Assembly: GCF_046630445.1 (NCBI RefSeq)
Contig: NC_092333.1
Coordinates: 98,912,001-98,976,000, forward strand
Direction: 5' to 3'
DNA: 64,000 bases
Source: Rutidosis leptorrhynchoides
Taxonomy: Eukaryota > Streptophyta > Magnoliopsida > Asterales > Asteraceae
Positions 1-11,447 of this stretch are shown in pieces. The notes beneath the pieces were generated by a model. It saw only the letters and a list, made by a program, of their open reading frames with translations, did no database searches and was not told the DNA's origin. The position numbers and the translations under genes are program-made. The first letter of the stretch is position 1; each line of letters begins with the position of its first letter.

Positions 1-503
1 CCCCGTAATAATCTAAAAACCTTGTTTCTCACCCCAACTACTGAATTCGTCACTTGTGGGAAGGTTTTATTTAAAAGTTGTAATCCGATGTTCTTTTTCT
101 CACTTTGGTGAGAAGCGAACATCATTAACCCGTAAGTATAACATGCTTCTTTATGTTGCATGTTAGAAGCTCTTTCTAACTCACGAAATCCTATGTTGGG
201 ATATGTTGAGTCAAAATAGGTTCTTAATCCGTAGCGTAAAATTGCATTTGGGTTCCCCGCATTTAACGCTTTAAAGAAAACACAGCGTAACTTACGGTCT
301 CCCCAATGTTATATACCCCACCTATCAAAGGAAAACCTTTTATAAACTAAGGCATTTCTGGAAAGTCTTTCAAATGTTTGACTAGTTAATTTCGCCATAA
401 CTAAATGTGCTGATGAATTCTGACATACTCTAGATAAGATTTCCTCAATCATATCCTCTGGTAGGTCTTCAAAAATATTCGGTTATCTACCCTTAACGTC
501 CAT
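1..503 (-). pseudogene. F-box protein pseudogene (At2g35280/At1g67623-like), cut by window edge
   Basis: Reading the minus strand from an ATG at 501-503 gives an F-box core (LPEDMIEEILSRV, about residues 12-24). A Sel1-like stretch with GNPNAILRYG and later EACYTYGLMMF follows. This is the layout of the plant At2g35280-like F-box family, which normally supplies the substrate-recognition subunit of an SCF ubiquitin ligase. Two in-frame stops are seen: one about six codons after the ATG (probably CAA to TAA) and one after RWGI. The reading frame otherwise stays open to the window edge, so the gene is recently dead and truncated here only by the window. It lies inside LTR element C, downstream of that element's primer-binding site and in the same orientation, where gag would be expected. 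Family assignment is from motif recognition; a related F-box subfamily is possible. Confidence 0.7.
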
Positions 504-641
504 TTTATTTTTATACTGTAAAATAGACAAGGATTAGATTCGTAAAAGATAATTAACAAACAATACAATCAATTTTTACATAGAACATAAAAGTACAAGC
601 GCACTACAATACATATAATACACAACATGATTACAACCCTC

Positions 642-1267
642 TAATCTGAATCACTGGTTTCTTCTTCTTCGGACTTGGTTCATTTTCCTAATTTTCTAGG
701 GATATATGATGTTCCTCTAATACGAGCCGTCGTTTTCCACAATGGTTTAGAAAAACCTGGTGGTTTAGAGGTTCCCGGGTTATTGTTACAATTTAGAAAA
801 AACGGATGTTGCCGATACATATAAAGTTCATCGGGGTTGAAATCAGGTTTCTCTATATTTATACCTTTTCCCTTATTATTTTCTTTTGCTTTATTAAATT
901 GGGTCGAGGTAATTTCTATAACATCATCGGAATCCTCATCGGGATCCGATTCATCGGAAAATTGGTAATCTTCCCAATATTTTGCTTCCTCGGCGGAAAC
1001 TCCATTGACCATTTTTAACTTTGGTCCGTTGGTTGAGAATTTTCTTTTATTTAATTAATTTACTGTAGGTATCAATATTTCTTCCTCCGGAACCTCTTCT
1101 TCTTCTTCTTCCGGTTCCTCCTCTTCTGGTTCCTCTTCTTCCGGTTCCTCCTCCTCCAGTTCCTCCTCTTCCGGTTCCTCTTTGAGAATTTGTGAATCTT
1201 CCCAAAATATATTCGACTCTTCATTATTATTAGGTGAGTCGATGGGATTTATACTAGAGGTAGACAT
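642..1267 (-). pseudogene. Acidic low-complexity ORF of LTR element C
   Basis: One minus-strand frame runs from ATG at 1265-1267 to about 642 (roughly 208 codons) with an in-frame TAA at 1055-1057 and a TGA at 680-682. The N-terminal part is Ser/Asn-rich, followed by a long Glu/Pro-Glu tract (about residues 28-62). The second part has acidic Ser/Asp runs, a basic GKGINIEK patch and an acidic Ser/Asp tail. WEDSQ and WEDYQ recur in the two halves. I recognise no enzyme domain. It starts about 200 bases after the primer-binding site, so it occupies the gag position of a non-autonomous element. Function unknown; stops suggest it is inactive. Confidence 0.5.
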
Positions 1268-1466
1268 CTATCACACAATATCAAACACGTTAAGAGATTA
1301 ATATATCACATAATATTTACATGTTAATAATATATAATTTCAAAAAAAAAAAATGTTAAGCAATCGTTTTTGAAGAAAGACATGGTCAAAGTCCAGACTC
1401 ACTAATGTATCCTAACAAACTCGGTAAGACACACTAATGCAAAAATTCTGGTTCTCTTAGACCAAC

Positions 1467-1478
1467 GCTCTGATACCA
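1467..1478 (-). other. Primer-binding site of element C (tRNA-iMet type)
   Basis: The minus strand reads TGGTATCAGAGC, the usual plant primer-binding site complementary to the 3' end of initiator methionine tRNA. It lies two bases inside the LTR end at 1481. This fixes the element as minus-strand with its 5' LTR on the right. Confidence 0.85.
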
Positions 1479-1480
1479 AC

Positions 1481-4400
1481 TGAAATGTCCCGTTCATATC
1501 GATTATAAACGTTCCATATTAATTGATTTCATTGCGAGGTTTTGACCTCTATATGAGACGTTTTTCAAAGACTGCATTCAATTTTTAAAACAAACCATAA
1601 CCTTTAAAATATTACAACGATTATCAAATAATGATAATCTAAAATATAGCGTTTTCACACGACCATTACATAATGGTTTACAATAATATTACACAACAAT
1701 AAATATGTCTTCGAATGTAGTTTTTAAACAATATTATACAAGCATGCTGACTCCAACTCTTGTCCATAAATTAGCATGCAACAGCGGAAACTCTTAATAA
1801 TCACCTGAGAATAAACATGCTTTAAACGTCAACAAAAATGTTGGTGAGTTATAGGTTTAACCTATATATCAAATTGTAATAATAGACCACAAGATTTCAT
1901 ATTTCAATATACATCCCATACATAGAGATAAAAATCATTCATATGGTGAACACCTGGTAACCGACATTAACAAGATGCATATAAGAATATCCCCATAATT
2001 CCAGGACATCCATCGGACATGATATAAAACTCGAAGTACTAAAGCATCCGCTACAACGGATGGGGTTTGTTGGGCCCAATAGATCTATCTTTAGGATTCG
2101 CGTCAATTAGTAGACTGGTTTACTAATTCTTAAGTTACCAAGTAAAAAGTAGCATATTCGGCTTCGATCGTTCAACCATAGAAAGTAGTTTCATGTACTT
2201 GTGTCTATTTTGTAAAACATTTATAAAGCTGCATGTATTCTCATCCCAAAAATATTAGATTTTAAAAGTGGGACTATAACTCACTTTCACAGATTTTTAC
2301 TTCGTCGAGAAGTAAGACTTGGCCACTGGTTGATTCACGAACCTATAACAAATATGTACATATATATCAAAGTATGTTCAAAATATATTTACAACATTTT
2401 TAATACGTTTTAATGTTTTAAGTTTATTAAGTCAGCTGTCCTCGTTAGTAACCTACAACTAGTTGTCCATAGTTAGATGTATAGAAATAAATTGATATAT
2501 GTTATCTTGAATCAATCCACAACCAGTGTATACACGTCTCAGGCTAGATCACAACTCAAAGTAAATATATTTTTCGAATCAACCTCAACCCTGTATAGCT
2601 AACTCAAACATTACTGCATATAGAGTGTCTATGGTTGTTCTAAATAATATATATAGATGGGTCGATATGATATGTCAAAACATTTGCATACGTGTCTATG
2701 GTATCCCAAGATTACATAATATATTAGAATACATGTGTAATACAATATAAGTTAGCTAGGATATGATTAATATAGATTTGTTACTAATTTTCACGTAGCT
2801 ACAACAAGAAAAATTATCCAATCTTGTTTTACCCATAACTTCTTCGTTTTAAATCCGTTTTTAGTGATTCAAGTTGCTATGGTTTCATATTGAACTTAAG
2901 TTTATGAATCTAAATAGAAAAAGTATAAGTTTATAGTCAGAAATACAGGTTATAAGTTGTTTTTGTAAAGGTAGTCATTTCAGTCGAAAGAACGACGTCT
3001 AGATGACCATTTTGGAAAATATACTTCCACTTTGAGTTTAACCATGATTTTTGGATATAGTTTCATGTTCATAAGAAAAATAATTTTCCCAGAAGAAAAA
3101 CTTTTAAATCAAAGTTTATCATGGTTTTTAATTAACTAACCCAAAACAGCCCGCGGTGTTACTACGACGGCGTATATCCGGTTTTACGGTGTTTTTCGTG
3201 TTTTCAGGTTTTAAATCATTAAGTTAGCATATCATATAGATATATAACATGTGTTTAGTTGATTTTATAAGTCAAGTTAGAAGTATTAACTTTTGTTTGC
3301 GAACAAGTTTAGAATTAACTAAACTATGTTCTAGTGATTACAAGTTTAAACCTTCGAATAAGGTAGTTTTATATATATGAATCGAATGATGTTAAGAACT
3401 TCATTTCTACTTCAGGTTTTGTGGATAAACCTACTGGAATTGAAAAAAATAGATCTTGCTTCAAAGGATCCTTGGATGGCTTAAAAGTTCTTGAAGCAAA
3501 ATCATGACACGAAAACAAGTTTAAGTAAGATTTCCACTCGAAATAAGATCGTTAAAGTTATAGAAATTGAATCAAAGTTTGAATATGAGTATTACCTTGT
3601 ATTAGAAAGATATCTTACTGTAAATAAGAAAGATTTCTTGAGGTTGGATGATCACTCAAAGTGGATTTGCAAGATTGGAAGTAAGCTAGTAAACTTGGAA
3701 GTGTTGTTGGTGTGTTCTTGAGTAGTTGTTTTATAACTTGGTTTATGTATGGATTTATGAACTAGATTGAGCTAGATTTTGTTCAAGATGGTGAAGAACA
3801 CTTAGAACAAAGGAAGAACACTTGAGAGAGAGTAATTTGATGCATGAAAATTGAAATCAAAATGTGTTTGTGGTGTGCCTAGTTCACGTGAAGTATGGAG
3901 TCAATATAGGCTCCATTAGTTTGTTGTTTTGTTAGATATTTCTTGCTAGATGTTAAATGATGGTTCCCACATGTGTTAGGTGACTCACAAGGGCTGCTAA
4001 GAGCTGATCATTGGAGTGTATATACCAATAGTAAATACATTTAGAAGCTGGGTATTGTACGAGTACGAATACGGGTGCATATGAGTAGAATTGTTGATGA
4101 AAATGAATGAGGATGTAATTGTAAGCATTTTTGTTAAGTAGAAGTACTTTGATAAGTGTCTTAAAGTCTTTTAAAAGTGTAAGAATACATATTAAAATAC
4201 TACATGTATATACATTTTAACTGAGTCGTTAAGTCATCGTTAGTCGTTACATGTAAGTGTTGTTTTGAAACCTTTAAGTTAACGATCTTGTTAAATGTTG
4301 TTAACCCATTATTTATTATATTAAATGATATGTTAAATTATTATATTATCATGATAATATGATGTATTAATATATCTTTATATGATATATATACTTTTAA

Positions 4401-4923
4401 ATGTCGTTACAACGATAATCGTTACATATATGTCTCGTTTCGAAATCCTTAAGTTAGTAGTCTTGTTTTTACATATGTAGTTCATTGTTAATACACTTAA
4501 TGATATATTTACTTATCATTTATCATATTTATCATAGTGTATCAATATCTTAATATGATTCATATGTATTTAGTAAGACGTTGTTATAACGATAATCGTT
4601 ATATATATCATTTTCGAGTTTCTTAATTCAATAGTCTCATTTTTATGTATATAACTCATTGTTAAAATACCTAATGAGATACTTACTTATCATAATATCA
4701 TGTTAACTATATATATAACCATATATATGTCATCATATAGTTTTTACAAGTTTTAACGTTCGTGAATCACCGGTCAACTTGGGTGGTCAATTGTCTATAT
4801 AAAACCTATTTCAATTAATCAAGTCTTAATAAGTTTGATTGCTTAACATGTTGGAAACACTTAATCATGTAAATATCAATTTCATTTAATATATATAAAC
4901 ATGGAAAAGTTCGGGTCACTACA
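1481..4923 (-). mobile_element. 5' LTR of minus-strand Ty3/Gypsy-type element C (3.4 kb)
   Basis: On the minus strand the LTR begins TGTAGTGACCCGAAC at 4923 and ends GGACATTTCA at 1481, next to the primer-binding site. The same terminal sequences bound the plus-strand LTR at 25634-30021, so the two LTRs are one family in opposite orientation. The right edge falls directly in the env-like ORF of the Athila-type element A1 (4924 onward), showing that C inserted there. No coding region of note is seen inside; the 76-codon ORF at 3491-3721 is probably chance. The C internal region continues left to the window edge and its 3' LTR is outside. Confidence 0.8.
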
Positions 4924-5359
4924 TACGAGTGGTAAATAAACGTTCCCAATCAGTAAAAGAAGAGCTGCCATACCTTTGGATTAGATGCTGCCTAACTGGG
5001 TTGGCTAGATGGACCCTTTACAAAGGCTCCCAATCTATTACCCTTGGTACTTCTACATTTTTGGTTCAAAGCTTAAATTTGTTACTTTGGTACGTCGGGT
5101 AATCTCTCCAACTTCTATCAATCCTTAAATTGGGATGCAACTGTTCTTCATGAATTGTTGGGTGTTCTATTATATGGTGAACGGGAAATACAACGTAGGC
5201 AATAAAAAATTGTGGGTCTGGTTTATAGTATGGTATGTGTTGATCATAATGTTGTTGTTGTTCAGGTTGGTGTTTCGGTTCGTGATATTGCATCTCTGGC
5301 TGTGGTTCCGGAGCAGGTTGCCTAGATGATGATGATGCACCATCAGTATCGGTATTTCT
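4924..5359 (-). pseudogene. Env-like (Athila ORF) N-terminal fragment, truncated by element C
   Basis: The minus strand encodes a Ser-rich start, a Pro/Glu/Gln/His-rich stretch, then conserved DRSWRDYPTYQSNKFKL, matching the N-terminus of the A2 ORF at 55600-57120. This downstream ORF is typical of Athila-type elements and is called env-like from its position; I see no clear signal peptide in the fragment. There is no ATG at the conserved beginning; instead an acceptor-like TTTTGCAG precedes it at 5367-5360, with a stop upstream in frame. The reading frame is lost after about 100 residues and the sequence is broken at 4924 by the LTR of C. Confidence 0.6.
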
Positions 5360-7121
5360 CTGCAAAACACATTAAACACAAAATTTGTGCATCCAAATAT
5401 GCATTAGTGTTAGCAAAATAACAAATTAAAATAATTACAATAACATGTTTAATCCATATTAAACTTATACTCATTTTCATATTTTTATCAATTCTACAAT
5501 TTTTCAAATAAGTATATATGAAAATGTTTACAAAGTTCATAAGCATTCAACTCAAATAACATGTCAAAATAATCATTACTAGCAATTAAACAAGTTTCAA
5601 ATGGCATTTATATCAAATTAATCAAATTCATGAATTTTATACTTAAAAAGTCCACTTTAATTCTCAAAAATCATGTTTAGGATCAAAGTTTAGATCATTT
5701 AGCTACTTAAACATGTTACACTACTTAATTTAGCAATAATTCATGACAAAAATCGGCCATAACCTGTTTATATCAAAAAACCTCAAATTGCTCAAGAACA
5801 CAAACCCTAGATTTCTAAAAATTTTGAAGTTTTTGGCTTCAATTCATATTAAATAACATCAATCTAGGTTATACATGCATAATATACTAACAAATTAACT
5901 CTAATTACACTAGAAATTAACAAAATCAAATTATTGCAAAAATTAGCTCAAGAATACTAAAATTCGAGTTTAAAGAGTTTTAGGGGTGAAATCTTTACCT
6001 TCCTGCCTCCCCATCTGAGAAAAGACATGATTATAGCGGATTATTACAAGAAATTTGGTGAATTTTGATGAAAAATGGCGAATTTTTGAGAGTATTTTGG
6101 GATGTGTTCGTGTATGTGTGTGTAAATGTGGGAGACAGAAGAACAGCTCGTTGGGACTTTGTAATCTGACCAGGTTTTTCCTCCCATGCGATCGCATGGC
6201 CATACAGCATAAACCCCATGCGATCGCATGGGGTCTGTTCTTTTTTTTTTAAAAAAAACCTTTTACTTATAAAACAATTAATTAATTTTAAAATTTTGTT
6301 TTCTTTTAGAATGAGGGTGTTTCGGATCGTTGTCCTAGTTTGTCCCTCGACAAAATTTTAAAATTTATCATTTTAAAGCGATTGTTTTAAAAGCAAAGAT
6401 TTTTGGGTTTTTTTAAATGTTTTTAACATACTTTAAATCAATAAGATTAAAAATAATGATAATAAAATTTCTCGTCCCGCCCTCGGGTAAAGCAATTTCG
6501 GTTCAACGACCTAGTCTTCAACTCACGACGAATTTTAAATATCAAATTTTTAACTTAATGAAATAAAGTAAATTTTTGTTTTTAAATTCACACCAAACTT
6601 AAATTTAAAATGCATAAAATTAAAAATTAATATAAATATCATTAATTTAAAAATTAATATAAATATCATTAATTTTATAAACTTATATTGAAAATATTAA
6701 TTTTTAAAATATTTAAAAACTTAAATATATTGGTTTAGAAATTTACAAAAATAATTTAATATTAATTTAAAAATAAGGTAAAAATTAAAATTAAAAATCT
6801 TTTTGGTCTTTTATCCCACTTTAATCAATCAAATATTATCAAAAATATACGCCCCTCTTTTGGGTAAAGTAATTTCGGCTATTTTACCTAGTTTTACTCC
6901 TGACGAATTTTTGAAATATTTTGGATTGATTGATTAAAGATATTTATACCCTAAGAATAAACGGTAAATTTCGCACTGATGTAATAAATTTTTGTATGAT
7001 ATCAATAATTTCGGTTTCGCATACCTAATTTTATTGAATATCAATTTAATACTTTATAGAGAACGATTCAGCGTTTATTATCAAAAGGTTAAAAGCAATA
7101 AATAAAACTGTACACACTTAC
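5360..7121 (-). other. Putative intron / pol-env spacer of A1
   Basis: The minus strand has a strong donor-like CAG|GTAAGT with the junction at 7122/7121, and an acceptor-like TTTTGCAG ending at 5360 just before the env-like frame. A2 has the same two signals at equivalent places (58912 and 57121), giving spacers of 1762 and 1792 bases. The stretch is AT-rich, has no convincing ORF, and carries one of the paired palindromes (6185-6230). Splicing is inferred from signals only. Confidence 0.5.
6185..6230. repeat. Paired 14-bp palindromes, 32-bp pitch (A1 spacer)
   Basis: CATGCGATCGCATG occurs at 6185-6198 and 6217-6230, separated by 18 unrelated bases. The second copy extends to a perfect 20-bp palindrome (6214-6233). 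It is one of five pairs with identical geometry in the window. Confidence 0.9.
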
Positions 7122-7137
7122 CTGTGATATAGAATTC

Positions 7138-7554
7138 TCAGAGACCTGCTTTAGCCGACTCATAGGAGAGTCGTGTGATTTGGTTTTCCATAGCTACATA
7201 AGCGTAACCTCGATTCTTTAATAACTTTTCTTCTAAACGTATGAACGGTCCTTCTCTGCATAGAGTAACAAATTCGGTATTTGAATATGTTTGATTATTC
7301 GAACATTTACCTTCATGTGACCATTTTCCGCATTTATGACATCTTCCAAGGTGTCGTGCTCTTCTTTTTGTTGCGAATTTTGATTTTCCTTTACCAAAAT
7401 GTGTCTTATGATGGTCTTTCCTGAGTTCTCTCCTTACTTCGTCCATTTTGCCTCTTATGAAGGATACCAGTTCACTCAGAAAAGTGTTATTATTACGTTT
7501 AGTAATCATAGTGTGTAGTAGTAGACCATGGTTCAGATCAAAGGAATTCTTCAT
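7138..7554 (-). CDS. Zinc-knuckle ORF downstream of integrase (A1)
   Basis: An intact 138-codon ORF. The N-terminal half is charged. A basic, NLS-like region (about residues 54-70, GKGKSK and KRRARH) leads into a compact knuckle C72-x2-C75-x4-H80-x3-C84, followed by a well conserved tail with TEFVTLCREGPF and GYAYVAMENQ. It resembles a nucleic-acid-binding CCHC knuckle with one residue fewer than the usual spacing. It starts 171 bases after the integrase stop and ends 16 bases before the putative splice donor. A2 carries the same ORF (58929-59345) at the same length with no gaps; by hand count about 97 of 138 residues agree, clearly fewer than for integrase. Role unknown; nucleic-acid binding is inferred. 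Confidence 0.6.
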   Translation of the reverse strand: MKNSFDLNHGLLLHTMITKRNNNTFLSELVSFIRGKMDEVRRELRKDHHKTHFGKGKSKFATKRRARHLGRCHKCGKWSHEGKCSNNQTYSNTEFVTLCREGPFIRLEEKLLKNRGYAYVAMENQITRLSYESAKAGL

Positions 7555-7716
7555 CTCGTAAAACCTAAAAGAAATAAAAATTCAGAATGGAGGGAGAAGA
7601 CTAGTTCTTTAGGGTCTGCTAGGGAAAGACCATTCGGATTCCATTTTCGAAAATTACATGAAAACAGAATATCTAACTCTAACAGAAATACATATTACCC
7701 TAAAAAGATTCGAATC

Positions 7717-7727
7717 TTCCCACACTT
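7717..7727 (-). other. Polypurine-tract-like box after integrase (A1)
   Basis: The minus strand reads AAGTGTGGGAA directly at the end of the integrase ORF. It matches the PPT that precedes the 3' LTR of A2 (53381-53391). It could act as an internal second plus-strand primer, but this is inferred from similarity only. Confidence 0.45.
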
Positions 7728-8898
7728 AGTTAGCTGTGGTGTCGAAATTGTGATTAACTTCATCTTCAACTTCCATTGGATTATCTATGTAATGTTTAAC
7801 TCTGTGACCATTAACCTTAAATTCAATCCCATTTGAATTTATTAATTCTACTGTTCCATATGGGAAAACTATTTTGACAATGAATGGTCCAGACCATCTT
7901 GATTTCAATTTTCCAGGAAATAGCTTGAATCGTGAATTGAAAAGAAGAACTTTGTCTCCTTCTTTAAATTCTTTTGAACTTCTGATTCTTTTATCATGCC
8001 ATTTCTTCGTTCTTTCTTTATAGATTAACGAATTTTCGTATGCTTCATATCTTAATTCTTCTAATTCATTTAGTTGACTTAATCTTAGACGCCCGGCTTC
8101 ATGCAAATCAAGATTACATGTCTTCAAAGCCCAAAATGCTTTATGCTCAATTTCTACTGGAAGGTGACATGCTTTTTCGTAAACGAGTTTAAAAGGTGTG
8201 GTTCCAATTGGAGTTTTGTAGGCTGTTCGAAAAGCCCAGAGTGCATCCTCCAATTTCATGGACCATTCCTTCGAATTTGATCCAACGGTTTTCTCTAGAA
8301 TACGTTTTAATGCTCGGTTGGTATTTTCAACTTGTCCACTTATTTGTGGATGATAAGCGGTTGAGATTTTATGAGTTACTCCATATCTTTTGAGAACTTT
8401 CTCAAGTTGATTATTACAAAAATGAGTACCCCGATCACTTATTAAAGCTTTCGGTGTTCCGAACCTAGCAAAAAGACGTTTTAGAAAATTGACTACAACT
8501 CGTGCATCGTTAATTGGGAGAGCTTGTGCTTCCGCCCATTTAGATACATAATCAATGGCAACGAGAATGTAGAGATTATTATGATATTTTGGAAATGGAC
8601 CCATAAAGTCAATACCCCAAACGTCAAATACTTCACATACTTGAATGACATTTTGTGGCATTTCATCACGTTGACTTATTTTTTTGGCCCTTTGACATGC
8701 ATCACAGGATTTACAAAGAAGGTGTGCGTCTTTGAAAATTGTAGGCCAATAGAATCCAGCGTCATAAACTTTTCTTGCTGTGAGTTGAGGCCCATAATGC
8801 CCTCCTGTTGGTCCTGTGTGACAATGGTTTAAGATTTGACTAGCTTCATCTCCGAATACACATCGGCGTATTATTCCATTGGGACAACTTTTAAACAA
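7726..8898 (-). CDS. Integrase (Athila-type), open reading frame of A1
   Basis: A 390-codon open frame. It has an N-terminal zinc-binding region (His25, His27 and His34 with Cys62, Cys65 and Cys68 in [11 protein letters not shown]). The catalytic core has Asp97 (GIDFMG), Asp155 (ISDRGTHF) and Glu191 (GQVENTNR), with exactly 35 residues between the second Asp and the Glu. A C-terminal SH3-like region follows ([24 protein letters not shown]). All catalytic residues are present. In life it would insert element cDNA into chromosomes. It is cut off from RNase H by an in-frame TGA at 8947-8949, shared with A2. The first Met here is not the natural start, since integrase is released from a Pol polyprotein. 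Confidence 0.85.
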   Translation of the reverse strand: MFKSCPNGIIRRCVFGDEASQILNHCHTGPTGGHYGPQLTARKVYDAGFYWPTIFKDAHLLCKSCDACQRAKKISQRDEMPQNVIQVCEVFDVWGIDFMGPFPKYHNNLYILVAIDYVSKWAEAQALPINDARVVVNFLKRLFARFGTPKALISDRGTHFCNNQLEKVLKRYGVTHKISTAYHPQISGQVENTNRALKRILEKTVGSNSKEWSMKLEDALWAFRTAYKTPIGTTPFKLVYEKACHLPVEIEHKAFWALKTCNLDLHEAGRLRLSQLNELEELRYEAYENSLIYKERTKKWHDKRIRSSKEFKEGDKVLLFNSRFKLFPGKLKSRWSGPFIVKIVFPYGTVELINSNGIEFKVNGHRVKHYIDNPMEVEDEVNHNFDTTAN

Positions 8899-8946
8899 AT
8901 GTGGATCTTCCCAGAAATAGTGTTTTATATCACTAAAGAGTTACTT

Positions 8947-11447
8947 TCATTTTTGGTACGACAACCCTTTTTCAAGGAATCCACATACTAAGTAGTTTGC
9001 ATAATCTGCAAACCATGGAATTTCATTATAATCGATCTTCAAAAGATATTCATCAGGAAAGTTATCTTGTATGGCTGATTCATTTAGAACTTCTAATTCG
9101 GAATTTTCAAGACGAGAAAGATGATCAGCGGCGAGATTTTCTGCTCCCTTTTTGTCTCGAATTTCAATATCGAATACTTGTAAGAGTAAGATCCAACGGA
9201 TTAATCGTGGTTTGGCATCTTGTTTTAAAAATAAGTATCTAAGAGCAGAATGGTCGGTATAGACCACCATTTTTGCTAGAACGAGATATGAACGATATTT
9301 GTCAAAAGCAATGACAATAGCAAGGAGTTCTTTTCAGTAGTTGTGTAATTCGTTTGTACTCCTTGTAACATCTTACTAGCGTAATAAATAGGTTGAAATC
9401 GTTTTTCAATCCTTTGTCCTAAAACGGCTCCCATTGCAAAATCACTTGCATCGCACATGAGTTCAAATGGTAGATTTCAATTTGGAGTTATCATGATCGG
9501 CGCATTAGTGAGTTTTTCTTTAAGAATATTAAAAGATTTGATGCATTCATCCGAAAAGATGAATGGAGCATCTTTTTCTAGGAGTTTATTCATAGGAGTG
9601 GCAATTTTAGAAAAATCTTTTATGAAACGTCTGTAAAAACCGGCATGCCCTAGAAAACTCCTAACTCCTCTAACATTGGTGGGATGTGGAAGTTTAGCAA
9701 TTACATCTACTTTAGCTCTATCCACTTCAATTCCTTTCTTTGAAATTTTATGACCAAGAACGATGCCTTCTCTAACCATGAAATGACATTTCTCCCAATT
9801 AAGAACTAGATTTGATTGCTCGCATCTAATAAGCATTCGTTCAAGATTAACTAGATATGTTTCAAAAGTATCACCAAAGACTAAGTCATCCATGAAAACT
9901 TCCATGCATTCTTCTATCATGTCATGAAAAATCGCCATCATGCACCTTTGAAAGGTTGCAGGGGCGTTGCAAAGTCCAAATGGCATGCGTTTGTAAGCAA
10001 AAGTACCATAAGGGCACGTGAACGTGGTTTTCTCTAGGTCTTCGGGTGCTATTGGAATTTGAAAATATCCGGAAAAACCGTCAAGAAAACATTAGTAACT
10101 GTTCCCGGCTAACCTTTCCAACATTTGATCAATGAAAGGTAAGGGAAAGTGATCTTTTCTGGTGGCGTCATTTTATTTTCTATAGTCTATACAAACACGC
10201 CATCCTGTTACAGTCCTAGTAGGAATAAGCTCATTTTTTTCATTTGTGATGACAGTCATGCCACCCTTCTTAGGTACACATTGAACTGGGCTTACCCATG
10301 GACTATCAGAAATTGGATAAATTAAACCTGCATCTAGCAGTTTAATAATTTCTTTCTTAACAACATCTTGCATATTAGGATTTAGTCTTCGTTGACGTTG
10401 CACATAGGTTTTATGGCCTTCTTCCATAAGGATTTTATGTGTGCAATACGAAGGACTTATACCTTTAATGTCATGAATCTTCCATGCAATAGCTGGTTTA
10501 TGAGCTTTTAGCACAGAAATGAGTTGAGATTTTTCATTTTTCGTAAGAGAAGACGATATTATTACAGGTAATTCAGATTCACCATGTAAATAAGCGTATT
10601 CCAAATGGTTTGGAAGTAGCTTTAACTCTAATGTCGGTGGTTCTTCTATCGATGATTTGTATCGATATCTGTCTTCTTCTTTTATCATTTGAATTTCTTT
10701 TGTTGTTGGTTCATATTCATTAGCCATAAGTGTGGCTAACATTTCAGCTTTATCAATTGGTTCAGTTCCTTCTCCCAAAGAACATTCTCCTGTTCCTTGT
10801 AATTCTGGAAATTCTTATAACAATTCTGCATGTGAATCTATAGTTTGAATATAATAACATGTATCATCTGCAGATTGCGGTTGTTGCATGGCTCTATCAA
10901 CTGAAAAGGTAACACTCTCGTCCTCTATACTTAGGGTCAGTTTCTTACCAAACACGTCTATTATTGCTTTAGCCGTGTTTAAGAATGGTCTTCCTAATAT
11001 GAGAGGAACTCGAGAATCTTCTTCCATGTCCAGAATAATAAAATCTACTGGAAATACTAAAGTACCAACTTTAACTAGCATGTTCTCCATTATCCCTCTA
11101 GGATATTTTACTGATCGATCGGCTAGTTATATGCTTGTTCGTGTTGGTTTCAATTCTCCAAAGTCTAGTTTAGCGTATAGTGAATACGGCATTAAATTTA
11201 TACTAGCACCTAAGTCTGCCAATGCTTCTATTGAACTAAGACTACCCAGAAAACATGGAATTGTGAAACTTCCTGGATCTGATAATTTTTCTGGTATCTT
11301 ATTCAACAACACTGCAGAACAATTAGCATTCATTGTAACAGCCGAGAGTTCTTCCAATTTATTTCTATTTGTGATTAGATCTTTCGGGAATTTGGCATAC
11401 CTAGGCATTCCTGAAATCACATCAATGAAAGGAAGATTGACATTTAT
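8947..11447 (-). pseudogene. Protease, reverse transcriptase and RNase H region of A1 (broken)
   Basis: Protease is at about 10815-11447, with active-site ALADLGASINLMP. RT starts near 10400 (SPWVSPVQCVPKKGG), with palm motif FMDD near 9890 and the connection GHAGFYRRFI. RNase H is at about 8947-9458 ([26 protein letters not shown]). Lesions seen: TAA at 10173-10175 and at 10092-10094, loss of one codon just after FMDD relative to A2, loss of one T in a homopolymer near 9335 that shifts RNase H, and the TGA at 8947-8949. The enzymes would copy element RNA into DNA; this copy cannot make them as one polyprotein. Confidence 0.8.

Noticed and set aside
3491..3721. 76-codon ORF in the C LTR
   Set aside because: No recognisable domain, and I found no comparable frame in the homologous D LTR.
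5970..6252. Several short ORFs across the palindrome pair (repeated His-Gly/Asp-Arg peptides)
   Set aside because: They arise because the palindrome is read in different frames; the 32-base pitch does not preserve a frame.
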